A DNA stretch of 64,000 nt from Coprothermobacter sp. GTDB lineage: Bacteria; Caldisericota; Caldisericia; Cryosericales; Cryosericaceae. A model generated the notes under the pieces. The model was not told where the DNA came from. It made no database searches and saw nothing but the letters and a program-made list of their open reading frames with translations. Positions 51,541 to 60,571 of the stretch are shown here, in pieces (the first letter of the stretch is position 1; every line of letters starts with the position of its first letter). Both the position numbers and the translations under genes were made by a program. The DNA lies in contig PNOG01000018.1 of NCBI GenBank assembly GCA_013824685.1, forward strand, positions 1-64,000. Reading direction: 5' to 3'.

Positions 51541-51590
51541 CACTCGTTTGTGATGAGTCCGTTCCACGGGTTCGCAAGGAGATGCTGGTC

Positions 51591-52247
51591 ATGTATATTG
51601 TAATCGTTGGTTGTGGGCGCCTTGGCGCTCAGCTTGCCACGAAGCTCTCGGAAGAAGGCCATGACGTGGCTGTGGTAGACCGCAATCCGGGCAATTTCGG
51701 TCGGCTCAGCGATGAGTTCAATGGAGCTACTGTCACCGGAGTTGGATTCGACATCGAGGTGCTCAAGTCCGCAGGGATTGAGCATGCCGATGGCTTCGCT
51801 GCCGTAAGTGATGGGGACAACATGAACATCATGGCCGCACAGGTCGCCAAGACTATTTTCAAGGTGCCCATGGTGATCGCCCGCGTGTTCGACCCTGTCA
51901 AAGGGGAGACCTACCGGGCTCTCGGCCTCGAGACAGTCTGTCCAACGACTTCAGCTGCGAACATCATCTACAGCAAGTTCATGATCCGCAGCGAGGACAG
52001 TCACTTCATTCTGCCCGGCGGCGGTATCGAGCTGGTCGAAGTCACCTTCCACACGAGAATTCCGGCGAAGACGATAGCCGAAATCGAGGCTCTGGACGAC
52101 TTCAAGGTCATCTCGCTGACGCGCGATGGAACCACGACGTTCCCCAAAGCAACCGATGTTGTCGCCGAAAGTGATCACCTGCTGGTGGCGCTGCACGTAT
52201 CGGACCTTCCAAAGGTCAGCGCGATCTTCCATCTGAATGAGAGGTAG
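51591..52247 (+). CDS. trkA: TrkA-type potassium channel regulatory subunit 1
   Basis: 218 residues, cytoplasmic. RCK-N Rossmann domain with MYIVIVGCGRLGAQLA and the Asp of VVDRN; RCK-C domain from ~135. Controls the TrkH channel in response to nucleotides. ATG 51591 is chosen over 51582 because AAGGAG needs the longer spacing. Second TrkA follows after 4 bases. Confidence 0.92.
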   Translation: MYIVIVGCGRLGAQLATKLSEEGHDVAVVDRNPGNFGRLSDEFNGATVTGVGFDIEVLKSAGIEHADGFAAVSDGDNMNIMAAQVAKTIFKVPMVIARVFDPVKGETYRALGLETVCPTTSAANIIYSKFMIRSEDSHFILPGGGIELVEVTFHTRIPAKTIAEIEALDDFKVISLTRDGTTTFPKATDVVAESDHLLVALHVSDLPKVSAIFHLNER

Positions 52248-52251
52248 AACC

Positions 52252-52911
52252 ATGTATATCATTATTGCAGGTGGAGGAAAGGTTGGGTCCTATCTTGCTC
52301 ATTTGCTCGTCGGCAAAGGGCATGACGTTGCCGTTATCGAGCAAAATGCGGAGGCTTGTGAGGCGTTGTCGGATTGGGGAAAGGCGCTGGTCATCAACGG
52401 CGATTGCTGTGACATGGGCGCTCTCATCGACGCCGGCATCGAGAAGACCGACCGGTTTGCGGCAGTAACGGGAGACGACGCCGACAACCTGGTGGCGTGT
52501 CAGCTCGCCAAAGTTCGCTTCAAGGTTCCACTGACGACTGCTCGCATCAATGATCCTCGCAACGAGGACATCTTTCACAAGTTCGGCGTGGATTTTGCTC
52601 TGAACTCGACGAACATCCTTGCGACAGTCATCGAAGAAGGCATCATTGTGAATGACATGATCCCTCTCGTGTCGCTGGGCAAGGGCAGAGCGACTCTTGT
52701 CGAGCTGAAGATTACCAGTGAGTCTCCCGTGATTGGGAAGACCATCAGGCAACTGACATGGCCTGCCGGGTGCGTCGTGGCTGCCATCATGCATGAGGGC
52801 GACGTGATCTTCCCGCGCGGGGCTACGGTTCTGAGTGCAGGCGACATCGTCATCGGCCTGGTGGCTCCTGAGGCGGAAGAGCAGTTCAGACGCGTATTCG
52901 TCAAGGCGTGA
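52252..52911 (+). CDS. trkA: TrkA-type potassium channel regulatory subunit 2
   Basis: 219 residues, paralogue of the preceding gene. MYIIIAGGGKVGSYLA with Glu in VIEQN at the nucleotide-binding acidic position, where copy 1 has Asp. RCK-C domain at the end (VIGKTIRQLTWPAGC). Two distinct single-unit TrkA proteins may form a hetero-ring on TrkH (inference). Confidence 0.92.
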   Translation: MYIIIAGGGKVGSYLAHLLVGKGHDVAVIEQNAEACEALSDWGKALVINGDCCDMGALIDAGIEKTDRFAAVTGDDADNLVACQLAKVRFKVPLTTARINDPRNEDIFHKFGVDFALNSTNILATVIEEGIIVNDMIPLVSLGKGRATLVELKITSESPVIGKTIRQLTWPAGCVVAAIMHEGDVIFPRGATVLSAGDIVIGLVAPEAEEQFRRVFVKA

Positions 52912-52916
52912 CCGTC

Positions 52917-53054
52917 ATGAGGGAAAGGACTCGCACGAGGCGTTCGACTTCTCTCCGTCGTGACCTCCTGGGGATGCTCACCGAGGTAGCGTTTACAGGC
53001 GCCCTCATCGGGGTCGGGCTTCTCATCTCCTGGTTGTTCTTCGTGGGGCGCTAA
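52917..53054 (+). CDS. Small single-helix membrane protein in the Trk operon
   Basis: A 45-residue frame starting at ATG 52917, five bases after trkA2, and ending 3 bases before trkH. It opens with MRERTRTRRSTSLRRDLLGM, strongly basic, and then has one hydrophobic helix of ~20 residues (VAFTGALIGVGLLISWLFFVG). The charge pattern predicts an N-inside topology. Tight spacing on both sides supports translation. No family was recognised; small subunits such as KdpF are a functional precedent, not a homologue. Confidence 0.65.
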   Translation: MRERTRTRRSTSLRRDLLGMLTEVAFTGALIGVGLLISWLFFVGR

Positions 53055-53057
53055 ATT

Positions 53058-54581
53058 ATGGTTCGCAGGGTCTGGAGGGAGGACTTTCGCATCATAGGGT
53101 ACTATACCGGCCTCGTTACCATTGGCGTCGGTCTGCTGATGCTCGTTCCGATGATGACCAGTCTCGTTTTTCGTGAATGGGCCTCCGCTCTGGATTTTGC
53201 CATTTCCGTTGCACTCACACTGCTTGTTGGGTACGTCCTGGCGCTCGCTTCTCGTACCAGGAGCACGCCGGGGCTCACCCATGCGATGGTCATCGCCGCG
53301 GGATCATGGCTGGTCGCCATGGTGCTCTCTGGTGTTCCCTACATGCTGAGCGGGCACATGAAGTCGTTCCTCGATGCCTGCTTCGACACGATGAGTGGGT
53401 TCACGACGACCGGCATGTTTCTCCTGCAGGACCTGGATCACATTGCCGAGGGACTGAACATGTGGCGTCATCTCCTGACGTACGTCGGCGGTCAGGGGAT
53501 CGTCGTGCTGGCGCTGACGTTCCTGATCGGTTCCACGGGCGGTGCATTCAAGATCATGGTCGGCGAAGGCAAGGAAGAGAAACTCGAGCCCAACGTCCGG
53601 CACATCGCGGTCCTTATCTGGCGCATCTCCCTCATCTACCTGAGCGTTGGAACTGTGGTCCTCGGACTCATCGCCATGGCGAATGGCATCAAACCGCATC
53701 TTGCATTCTTTCACGGTGCCTACATTTTCATGTCCGCCTGGAGCACCGGAGGTTTCGCCCCCTACAGCCAGAACATGCTGTACTATCACAGCAGCGCGAT
53801 GGACATCGCCAGTATGGTGTTTTTTATCCTGGGTTCCTTCAACTTCGCTCTGCACTACGCTGTCTGGAGCGGCAACCGCAGGGAGATCCTTCGCAACGTG
53901 GAGATTGTCTCGTTCATGATCACGGTGTTGACGACGTTTTCTCTCGTGTGTCTGGCACTCATGCAGCGAGGCGTCTATCCGAATGCCGTGGCATTGTTCC
54001 GGCGCGGATTCTTTCAGCTGGTATCGGGCCATACGACGACTGGCCAGTCCAACATCTACGCGCGGACGTTTGTGCGCGAATGGGGTCCTCTCGGTATGCT
54101 TGCGACGACCATCGCCATGGCTATCGGCGCGAGCGCCGCTTCGACCGGCGGTGGGTTCAAGGGACTGCGCATGGGTATCATCGTCAAGGGCATAGCTACC
54201 GACATCAGGAAGCTCCTGTCTCCCGAGCGTGCTGTCGTCACGGGGCACTATCATCACCTGCATGACAACATCCTCAGCGACGGCGTGGTCAAGAGCGCGG
54301 CAGTCATTGTCGTCCTGTATGTCCTCATCTACGCTGTCGGTGCCATCGTCGGCATGGCCTACGGATATCCCATGGCAGATGCACTGTTCGAGTCCGTGTC
54401 GGCCGGCAGCAACACCGGGCTTTCGTGTGGAGTGACGCAGGCTGGCATGCCCACGCTGCTGAAAATCGTGTACATGCTGGAGATGTGGATGGGACGTCTG
54501 GAGTTTCTGTCGGTATTCACGCTGTTCGGGTTCATCGCCACAAGTCTCCGGAGCATGAAACTCAGGAAGGTAGCCGTATGA
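53058..54581 (+). CDS. trkH: TrkH/KtrB-type potassium transporter
   Basis: 507 residues with four repeated membrane-pore-membrane units. Filter loops: SGFTTTGMF, SAWSTGGFAPY, SGHTTTGQSN and SAGSNTGLSCG; the glycine of each filter is kept. C-terminal region with RLEFLSVFTLF is typical of TrkH/KtrB. The stop overlaps the next start as ATGA. Confidence 0.94.
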   Translation: MVRRVWREDFRIIGYYTGLVTIGVGLLMLVPMMTSLVFREWASALDFAISVALTLLVGYVLALASRTRSTPGLTHAMVIAAGSWLVAMVLSGVPYMLSGHMKSFLDACFDTMSGFTTTGMFLLQDLDHIAEGLNMWRHLLTYVGGQGIVVLALTFLIGSTGGAFKIMVGEGKEEKLEPNVRHIAVLIWRISLIYLSVGTVVLGLIAMANGIKPHLAFFHGAYIFMSAWSTGGFAPYSQNMLYYHSSAMDIASMVFFILGSFNFALHYAVWSGNRREILRNVEIVSFMITVLTTFSLVCLALMQRGVYPNAVALFRRGFFQLVSGHTTTGQSNIYARTFVREWGPLGMLATTIAMAIGASAASTGGGFKGLRMGIIVKGIATDIRKLLSPERAVVTGHYHHLHDNILSDGVVKSAAVIVVLYVLIYAVGAIVGMAYGYPMADALFESVSAGSNTGLSCGVTQAGMPTLLKIVYMLEMWMGRLEFLSVFTLFGFIATSLRSMKLRKVAV

Positions 54582-55096
54582 AGAGACTCTGTGTCGTTCT
54601 GACAGTCGTGGCGCTCGTGGCCTTGATCGTCGCGCCGGTTCCCGTAAGTGCTGGACTACCGTCCGTGCTGTCGACGACGGAACTTGTAGAAAACTCCTAC
54701 AAGTGGGACGGGAGGACTGTGTTCTTCAAGGGAGAGGTATTGCAGGGCCCGATGGTACGCAATGATGGTACATGGATGAACCTGTCGAACGGCAACAACA
54801 CTGCCATGGGGGTGTTCGTGCCAAAGGACGTGGCCATGCCTGTCATTGCGCATGTGGAGGACTACCGCACAGTTGGAGACGTCGTGCTTATTACCGGGGT
54901 CTTCCACCGTGTGTGCGTCCAGCACCAGGGCGAAACGGATATTCACGCGTTGAACGTGACGGTCGTGACGCCTGGTTCCAGCAGGGAGAACCCTGTCCGC
55001 CTCGACAGGGTCGTGTGGTTTCTTGTTCTGGCTGGCCTACTCGGCCTGGCCATGTGGCTCTACTACCGCAAACCGGCTCGCCGGATCGAGCACTGA
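54578..55096 (+). CDS. Secreted, membrane-tethered protein of the Trk operon (possible OB fold)
   Basis: 172 residues. Signal peptide (RLCVVLTVVALVALIVAP, then VSAG) and a C-terminal helix (VVWFLVLAGLLGLAMWLYY), so the middle lies outside the cell. The middle reads as a beta-rich domain: YKWDGRTVFFKGEVLQGPM, then GDVVLITGVFHRVC, which resembles OB-fold nucleic-acid-type domains found in exported proteins. Coupled to trkH by an ATGA overlap. Function unknown; a modulator of the channel is a guess from position. Confidence 0.6.
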   Translation: MKRLCVVLTVVALVALIVAPVPVSAGLPSVLSTTELVENSYKWDGRTVFFKGEVLQGPMVRNDGTWMNLSNGNNTAMGVFVPKDVAMPVIAHVEDYRTVGDVVLITGVFHRVCVQHQGETDIHALNVTVVTPGSSRENPVRLDRVVWFLVLAGLLGLAMWLYYRKPARRIEH

Positions 55097-55120
55097 GTAT
55101 CGCAATTGGAACACATTTGC

Positions 55121-55153
55121 AAAAACAGGGAGACCCCCGTGAGCGGGGCCTCC
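55121..55153 (-). terminator. Terminator of the amidohydrolase gene
   Basis: Minus-strand stem GGAGGCCCCG / CGGGGGTCTCC (one bulge) followed by TG and five T. It may also act on the plus-strand Trk operon as a hairpin without T-run. Confidence 0.7.
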
Positions 55154-55175
55154 TGCCATGCATGCCCTCCCCTGC

Positions 55176-56768
55176 TCAGGCTCTGAATGCGAGATTACCT
55201 GCCACAATCGTGGCGAGGATCTGGGTCGACCGTACTGCCTGTGGGTCGTTGTCTCCAAGGATGTCCCTCGACAGGACGACGACATCCGCGTCCTGCCCTT
55301 CCGCGAGATTGCCTCGCTGTCCAGACAGGCCTACGCAGTTTTGAGGTGCGACGGTGTAGGCGGTAAGCGCCTCCTGCACGCTGACGCACTGCTCGCGCTG
55401 ATACGGCTGCTCGCCTGGTCGTGTCCGGAATGCGGCGAACGCGATGCCCTTGAGTGGATCGGGGTCTTCGACGGGGGCATCGGATCCAAAGTTCAGCTCC
55501 ACGCCGCTGTCGAGCAGTGACCTGAAGGCATACGAACGTGGATGCGGTGTGGGGAAGACTGACTTCAGCTTACCGATGTCGAGGTCGAGATGCGAGGGCT
55601 GTACGGACGCCGTGATCCCGAGGTTGGCAAAGCGTTCCACATCCTCGGGGCGCAGGAACTGGGCGTGTTCTATGCGGTGGTGAGCATGCCCCTTGGAAGC
55701 GGCGACGCCGGCTTGTTCGAACGCATCCAGCGTCTCCTTGTTGGCCCTATCGCCGATGGCGTGGATCCATACCCACAAGCCGTTCTCGTCCGCCTTGTGG
55801 AATCGATCGGCCAGCCAGTTCACGGATTCGTAGGTGTGGTAGCCATGGTTGTCGGATGCTCCCTGCCACGGCTCCTCCATGTACGCTGTCCGGGAACCAA
55901 GCGATCCGTCGGCGAAGAGCTTGATGCCTCCGAGTCGGAGGAAATCCGAGCCGAAACCGGACCGAAGCCCGAGCGAGACGGCCGCGTCGAGGTTGTTGAG
56001 GCCGATGGCCTGCCAGATCCGGATGCGAGGTTCTTCACTCATGGCGGGGATCAGCGCCTCGAGTTCCGGGAGAATGCCCCAGTCCATGCTGCAGCACGAG
56101 GCAAAGCCCATCGAGAGCAGTCTGCTGATGGCGCTGTGGAGTGCAGCGAACCGTTCGTCGAGCTGGGGGGCGGGAATTCGGGAAAGAACCCAGTCCTGAG
56201 CGGCGTCGCGGACGATGCCGGTGGGGCCGTCCGTGTCACATGGAACGAGGTCAGAACCGAACGGGCGGGAATTCCACAGGTCAACCGCCTTGAGAGCGGC
56301 CGTGTTGAGCCAGAGCGAGTGGTAGTCTTTGCGGTTGAGCACTACTGGCGAATTCGGGTAGAGGTCGTCGAGCTGTCGGCGATGCGGGCTCTTGGACCAG
56401 AGTTCGTCGTCCCAGCAATCGCCTCGGACCCAGACTCCGCTGTCCGGTCTGCCAGCCACACGGATGCGCTCCAGGGCCCCATCGAGTGACGTTTCGCCAT
56501 TCAGGTTCAACCGCATAAGCGAGAATCCATACAGGTCAAGGTGCAGGTGAGCATCCATAAATGCCGGATAGCATGTCGCTCCAGGTGTACCGGCGAAATC
56601 GAGGACCTGTGCGTTCCTGCTGGAGGCCATAGCCTGAACCTCGGCAGTACCTCCGATACGGTCGATGATTCCATTTCTCAAGTACAGGGCGTTGCCTGTC
56701 TGTTCCCACCATCCGCCCAGCGACGACATTACCCTGACATGAAGCAGTGCTGTGTCTTCATGCTGCAT
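55176..56768 (-). CDS. Amidohydrolase family 3 protein (YtcJ/NfdA-like)
   Basis: 530 residues, cytoplasmic metal hydrolase of the exoenzyme amidohydrolase-3 family. Motifs: MDAHLHLD (metal), GGIKLFADGSLGSRTA (Lys), HAIGDRA, HRIEHAQF and FGSDAPVEDPDP. Substrate unknown; relatives cleave formamide-type or cyclic amide bonds. ATG 56768 fits GGAGG better than GTG 56774. Confidence 0.88.
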   Translation of the reverse strand: MQHEDTALLHVRVMSSLGGWWEQTGNALYLRNGIIDRIGGTAEVQAMASSRNAQVLDFAGTPGATCYPAFMDAHLHLDLYGFSLMRLNLNGETSLDGALERIRVAGRPDSGVWVRGDCWDDELWSKSPHRRQLDDLYPNSPVVLNRKDYHSLWLNTAALKAVDLWNSRPFGSDLVPCDTDGPTGIVRDAAQDWVLSRIPAPQLDERFAALHSAISRLLSMGFASCCSMDWGILPELEALIPAMSEEPRIRIWQAIGLNNLDAAVSLGLRSGFGSDFLRLGGIKLFADGSLGSRTAYMEEPWQGASDNHGYHTYESVNWLADRFHKADENGLWVWIHAIGDRANKETLDAFEQAGVAASKGHAHHRIEHAQFLRPEDVERFANLGITASVQPSHLDLDIGKLKSVFPTPHPRSYAFRSLLDSGVELNFGSDAPVEDPDPLKGIAFAAFRTRPGEQPYQREQCVSVQEALTAYTVAPQNCVGLSGQRGNLAEGQDADVVVLSRDILGDNDPQAVRSTQILATIVAGNLAFRA

Positions 56769-56879
56769 GATCACGTTCCTCCCGCCCGCATGCGGACGCT
56801 CATTGTGGCAAAACCCCGGAGTCCCGGGGCGGCACGTTCCAGAACTGACGGAGTCATTGTAGTTCGGCAGGCGCAGGCT

Positions 56880-57539
56880 TCAACTTGCCGGGTCTGAAAG
56901 CAGCAGAAGCCCAGGCCAGGTTTCGATAAGGTAGGTGGGTTTGAGCTCAAGCAGTGCATCGCGTCCAAGGTAGCCGAATGTGCAGCCGCACGAAGCGACA
57001 CCGGCGTTGCGAGCCACAAGGATGTCATTCCGTGAGTCCCCAACCATGAGCGTTCGCTCCTTGCTGGTGCCAATGTCTCGTATCAGGGACAGGAGACTGG
57101 ACGGATTTGGCTTGCGCAGGTCGGCGTCGCCGGGGCCGACGACACGGTCGAAGTACTGGAGGGTTCCGAGGCGCCGCAGGATTTCGAGTGAGAGATCCTG
57201 GGGTTTGTTCGTCAGTACTGACAAGTGGGCTCCCCGTTCATGGAGTGACGTGAGTGTCTCCGAGCAGCCTTCATAGATGTGCGAGAAGTCGGTACAATGA
57301 TCCATGTAGTAGGACCGGAAGTCGTCCACCAGCTCATCGACGAACTCCCCTTCGTCAGTCTGGAAGGCTCGTTTCATCATGTCGTCCAGTCCGTCGCCCA
57401 CCCACGAGATGACGGTGACAACATCGGCGACTGGCCGGGCGTGCAGCTGAAGGACGTGGTTGACGGCTTCTGCAATGTCGCGGCGTGTATCAACAAGCGT
57501 TCCATCGAGGTCGAACAAGTAGAGATCGAACACAGGCAT
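56880..57539 (-). CDS. HAD-family phosphatase, phosphoglycolate-phosphatase-like
   Basis: 219 residues. HAD motif I DLDGTLVDT (residues ~10-18), motif II VLTNKP, motif III Lys in LRKPNP, motif IV GDSRND. Helical cap after motif I as in PgP/Gph (subfamily IA). ATG 57539 has AGGGGG close upstream; an ATG at 57575 would add 12 residues. Confidence 0.87.
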   Translation of the reverse strand: MPVFDLYLFDLDGTLVDTRRDIAEAVNHVLQLHARPVADVVTVISWVGDGLDDMMKRAFQTDEGEFVDELVDDFRSYYMDHCTDFSHIYEGCSETLTSLHERGAHLSVLTNKPQDLSLEILRRLGTLQYFDRVVGPGDADLRKPNPSSLLSLIRDIGTSKERTLMVGDSRNDILVARNAGVASCGCTFGYLGRDALLELKPTYLIETWPGLLLLSDPAS

Positions 57540-57697
57540 TCCCCCTTGCAGTGAAGTGGCGCGGATGATTCTCATGTATACTGTACTGATGCATAGGCGC
57601 AAGTCTACCCTCGTATCTGTGAAACCGGACCATGCCTGGCTTGTGACGTTCCGCGATGCTGAGTGCGACTCGTGGTGACAGGAGAGGAACAACATTG

Positions 57698-58798
57698 ATG
57701 GAGACAAGACTCATCAAGGACAGTACGGGGTTCGCGTCGCTGGAACCGTTCTGGAATCGACTGGTAGTGGAAAGCGTCGCCAATACATGCCATTCTACGT
57801 TCGAATGGTTGTTCACATGGTGGAAGCATTTCAGTGCGGACAAGCGACTACTGCTCATCGCAGCATGCGAGGACGGCGTGCCCGCTGGTCTTGCGCCGTT
57901 GTATGCCGACGCCGGTGCCGCTGGATTCAGGGACCTCCATTTCATCGGCCAGGGACTCTCGGACTATGCTGACTTCATCACGCCCCGTGATCGCCCTAAC
58001 GTAGCTGAAGCCCTTGTCTCAGCCCTGCTGGATCTTCGTTCGTCGTGGGACGGAATGGACCTCGAGGAGATCCCGGCTCAGTCACCCAACAAGGCGCTTC
58101 TGGACCGCGTGATCGACGCCGGCAGTGTCCCCGCGGTGTGGCAGACGACGGTGCAATGCCCATACCTGCCGATCGAGACCGGCTGGGAGCCGTTCTACGC
58201 CACGATGGGCAAGGGATTCCGGCATGAGGTTCGGAACAAGCTGAACAGATGGAACAACCGTAGCAGTGGTCGAATAGAGGGGTTGGAACTGCGGTACGTC
58301 GATCGCAGAGAAGCTGACGGCGCGTTTCTGAACGAGGTTGTCACACTATCGGATCAGCGCCGCTCAGCCGACGGCCATCGAAGTCCGTTCCTCAACCATC
58401 CGGACCAGGAGTTTCTTCGGGAAGTGCTGCCACTCATGGGTCGACGCAACCAGCTGCGCGTGGGGGAGCTGCGGAGCGGAAACACTCTCCTGGCATTCAT
58501 GCTCGCCTTCCACTGGGAGGGCGTAGTCTATACGTGGAACACTCAGTACGACCCCGCGTTCGCAGCGTACTCACTTGGGCGCATCGCGCTGGTATCGTTT
58601 GCAGAGCAGTCATTTCGCGAGGGTTGCCACGAACTGAATTTCATGCGAGGCGAAGAACCGTACAAGCTCCAGTGGACAAGCCTCTGCAAGACGAACCTGG
58701 CCCTCCGCACAGAGCGCACGGTCCAGCCCGCGGGGGACACGCAGACATCTCCTGGCTGCGGAACGGTCCAGGTCGTGCAGGGCGAAAGGAGTACCTGA
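57698..58798 (+). CDS. CelD/BcsL-type GNAT-fold acyltransferase
   Basis: 366 residues. The C-terminal half (~160-340) has the Acetyltransf_6 pattern: MGKGFRHEVRNKLNRW, then LAFMLAFHWEGVVYTWNTQYDPAFAAYSLGRIAL and NFMRGEEPYKLQW. This family transfers acyl groups in polysaccharide or envelope synthesis. It is followed 1 base later by the pyrophosphatase gene. ATG 57698 with GGAGAGG upstream. Confidence 0.82.
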   Translation: METRLIKDSTGFASLEPFWNRLVVESVANTCHSTFEWLFTWWKHFSADKRLLLIAACEDGVPAGLAPLYADAGAAGFRDLHFIGQGLSDYADFITPRDRPNVAEALVSALLDLRSSWDGMDLEEIPAQSPNKALLDRVIDAGSVPAVWQTTVQCPYLPIETGWEPFYATMGKGFRHEVRNKLNRWNNRSSGRIEGLELRYVDRREADGAFLNEVVTLSDQRRSADGHRSPFLNHPDQEFLREVLPLMGRRNQLRVGELRSGNTLLAFMLAFHWEGVVYTWNTQYDPAFAAYSLGRIALVSFAEQSFREGCHELNFMRGEEPYKLQWTSLCKTNLALRTERTVQPAGDTQTSPGCGTVQVVQGERST

Positions 58799-58799
58799 C

Positions 58800-60440
58800 A
58801 TGCGACAAAAAGTCATTGTCACTGGGCACAAGAATCCAGATACAGATTCCATCTGCTCTGCCCTCGGCTACGCGTTCTACAAGAATCGAACAGACCCTTC
58901 CCGCGTCTATGTCGCCGTCCGGGGAGGAGAACTCAACGACGAGACCCGCTTCGTTCTGGAGCGCTTTGGGTTTCGCGTGCCGCCACTCTTGAGATCGCTG
59001 ATGCCACAGGTTCAGGACATTCCCCGGAAGCGCCTGGTGACCGTTGCTCCCTCCACCCGCGTCGGGAAGGCCGCCATTCTCATGAAGGAGCACCATATCC
59101 ATTCGCTTCCCGTCGTCGACGATGCACTGATCGTACGAGGCGTTGTGGACGCCGTCGACATCGCCACCGCGTATGCCGACCAGCTTGAACATGCTGACAT
59201 CCTCCCGTATGCCGTGGAGCTTGACACCCTTGTGCGACAGTTGTCAGCCAGGATCGTCGTACATACTGGAGAATCGACGGAGCTGAAGGGGCGATTGCTC
59301 GTTGTCACTGGTTCGGTGGGGCGTCTTGCGCCGGGGTCCGAGGACGTCACGATCATCATCTCTGACGGGATACCCTCCGAGGGCATCCTGGCAGCATGTT
59401 CGGCCGCCTCCACCCTCATTGTCACTGGCAGAGGCGCTACGGCGGAAACAGAGATGCCGTGGCCGTCACATCTGAGCCTTGTCCTCGAGACGGACATGAC
59501 GGTGACACAGGCGCTGCGCGCTCTCTGGTCATCGATCCCGGTATCTGCATTCATGGAAGGGACGGTGCCCTTGCTGGGCATGACAGACACACTGGAGAGG
59601 GCAAAGAAGGCAGTGCTTGATTCGTCCGCACGTTGTGCCGTAGTTCTTGACGCTCTCCATCATCCGGTGAACATCGTCACCCGTTCCGACCTCATCCGGT
59701 TTGCACGCAAGAAGGTTGTCCTGGTGGACCACAACGAGACGCTGCAGGCTGTCGACGGGGTAGAGGAGGCCGATATCCTCGAGATCATCGATCATCACCG
59801 TGTCGGCGATATCTCTACGTTCCGCCCCATCTACTTCCACAACGAGCCGGTCGGGAGCACGTGTACGATCGTCGCTGAATTGTGCACAGAGAACGGGGTA
59901 TTCCTGCCGAAGTCGGTAGCCGGGCTCCTGATGTCGGGCATTCTCTCGGACACCATGAACCTCAACCTTTCGACAACCACGCCAAAGGACGTCCGCGCTG
60001 TGCGGCGACTGGCGGCGACCATTGGCATCGACGCGGAAGTATATGGCCTCGAGCTGCTTCAGAACGGTTCCGTGATGTTCAAGGGTCTTCCTGCGACAGA
60101 AGTTCTGATGCGGGACTTCAAGGAATTTGACCTCTTCGACACGCGCATCGGCGTCTCTCAGGCTGTCGTGTTCTCGTTCGACCGTATTCGGGAACGGGAG
60201 TCGGAATTCAAGCAGGCGATGCGGGATGTGCGGGCACGCATGGGGCTCGCCATGGTGGCATTTCTGGCCACGGATCCTCTGAGCAGGCGGTCATATCTGA
60301 TCGTCGCCGGGCCTGCCGAGGCGTTTGAAGAGGCATTTGACGTGCGCATGGAAGATGGACATGCCGTCCTCGATGGAGTGCTCTCTCGCAAGAAGGACTT
60401 CATTCCACCGGTGGCCGAGGTCCTGTCGCGGTACGCATGA
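58800..60440 (+). CDS. Family II inorganic pyrophosphatase with CBS-DRTGG-CBS insert
   Basis: 546 residues. DHH phosphatase domain is split: GHKNPDTDSI (9-18) at the start, then CBS1 (~75-128), DRTGG (~140-245), CBS2 (~248-303), then VDHNE (309-313), DHH (331-333) and DHHA2 (~430-545). This matches the nucleotide-regulated CBS-PPases of clostridia and thermophiles, inhibited by AMP/ADP and activated by ATP or diadenosine polyphosphates. Cytoplasmic, Mn/Co-dependent by family. Confidence 0.93.
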   Translation: MRQKVIVTGHKNPDTDSICSALGYAFYKNRTDPSRVYVAVRGGELNDETRFVLERFGFRVPPLLRSLMPQVQDIPRKRLVTVAPSTRVGKAAILMKEHHIHSLPVVDDALIVRGVVDAVDIATAYADQLEHADILPYAVELDTLVRQLSARIVVHTGESTELKGRLLVVTGSVGRLAPGSEDVTIIISDGIPSEGILAACSAASTLIVTGRGATAETEMPWPSHLSLVLETDMTVTQALRALWSSIPVSAFMEGTVPLLGMTDTLERAKKAVLDSSARCAVVLDALHHPVNIVTRSDLIRFARKKVVLVDHNETLQAVDGVEEADILEIIDHHRVGDISTFRPIYFHNEPVGSTCTIVAELCTENGVFLPKSVAGLLMSGILSDTMNLNLSTTTPKDVRAVRRLAATIGIDAEVYGLELLQNGSVMFKGLPATEVLMRDFKEFDLFDTRIGVSQAVVFSFDRIRERESEFKQAMRDVRARMGLAMVAFLATDPLSRRSYLIVAGPAEAFEEAFDVRMEDGHAVLDGVLSRKKDFIPPVAEVLSRYA

Positions 60441-60571
60441 TCAAGATCAGGCATCTGACGGCTGACCCCAAGGGATGGACGGGTATTGGGCCCATCGTGA
60501 ACGTCGCCGGCACTCGAGCCGGGACGTTGCGACCGCAGATCTGGCGGATCTGATTGAAGGGGAGGATTGCG

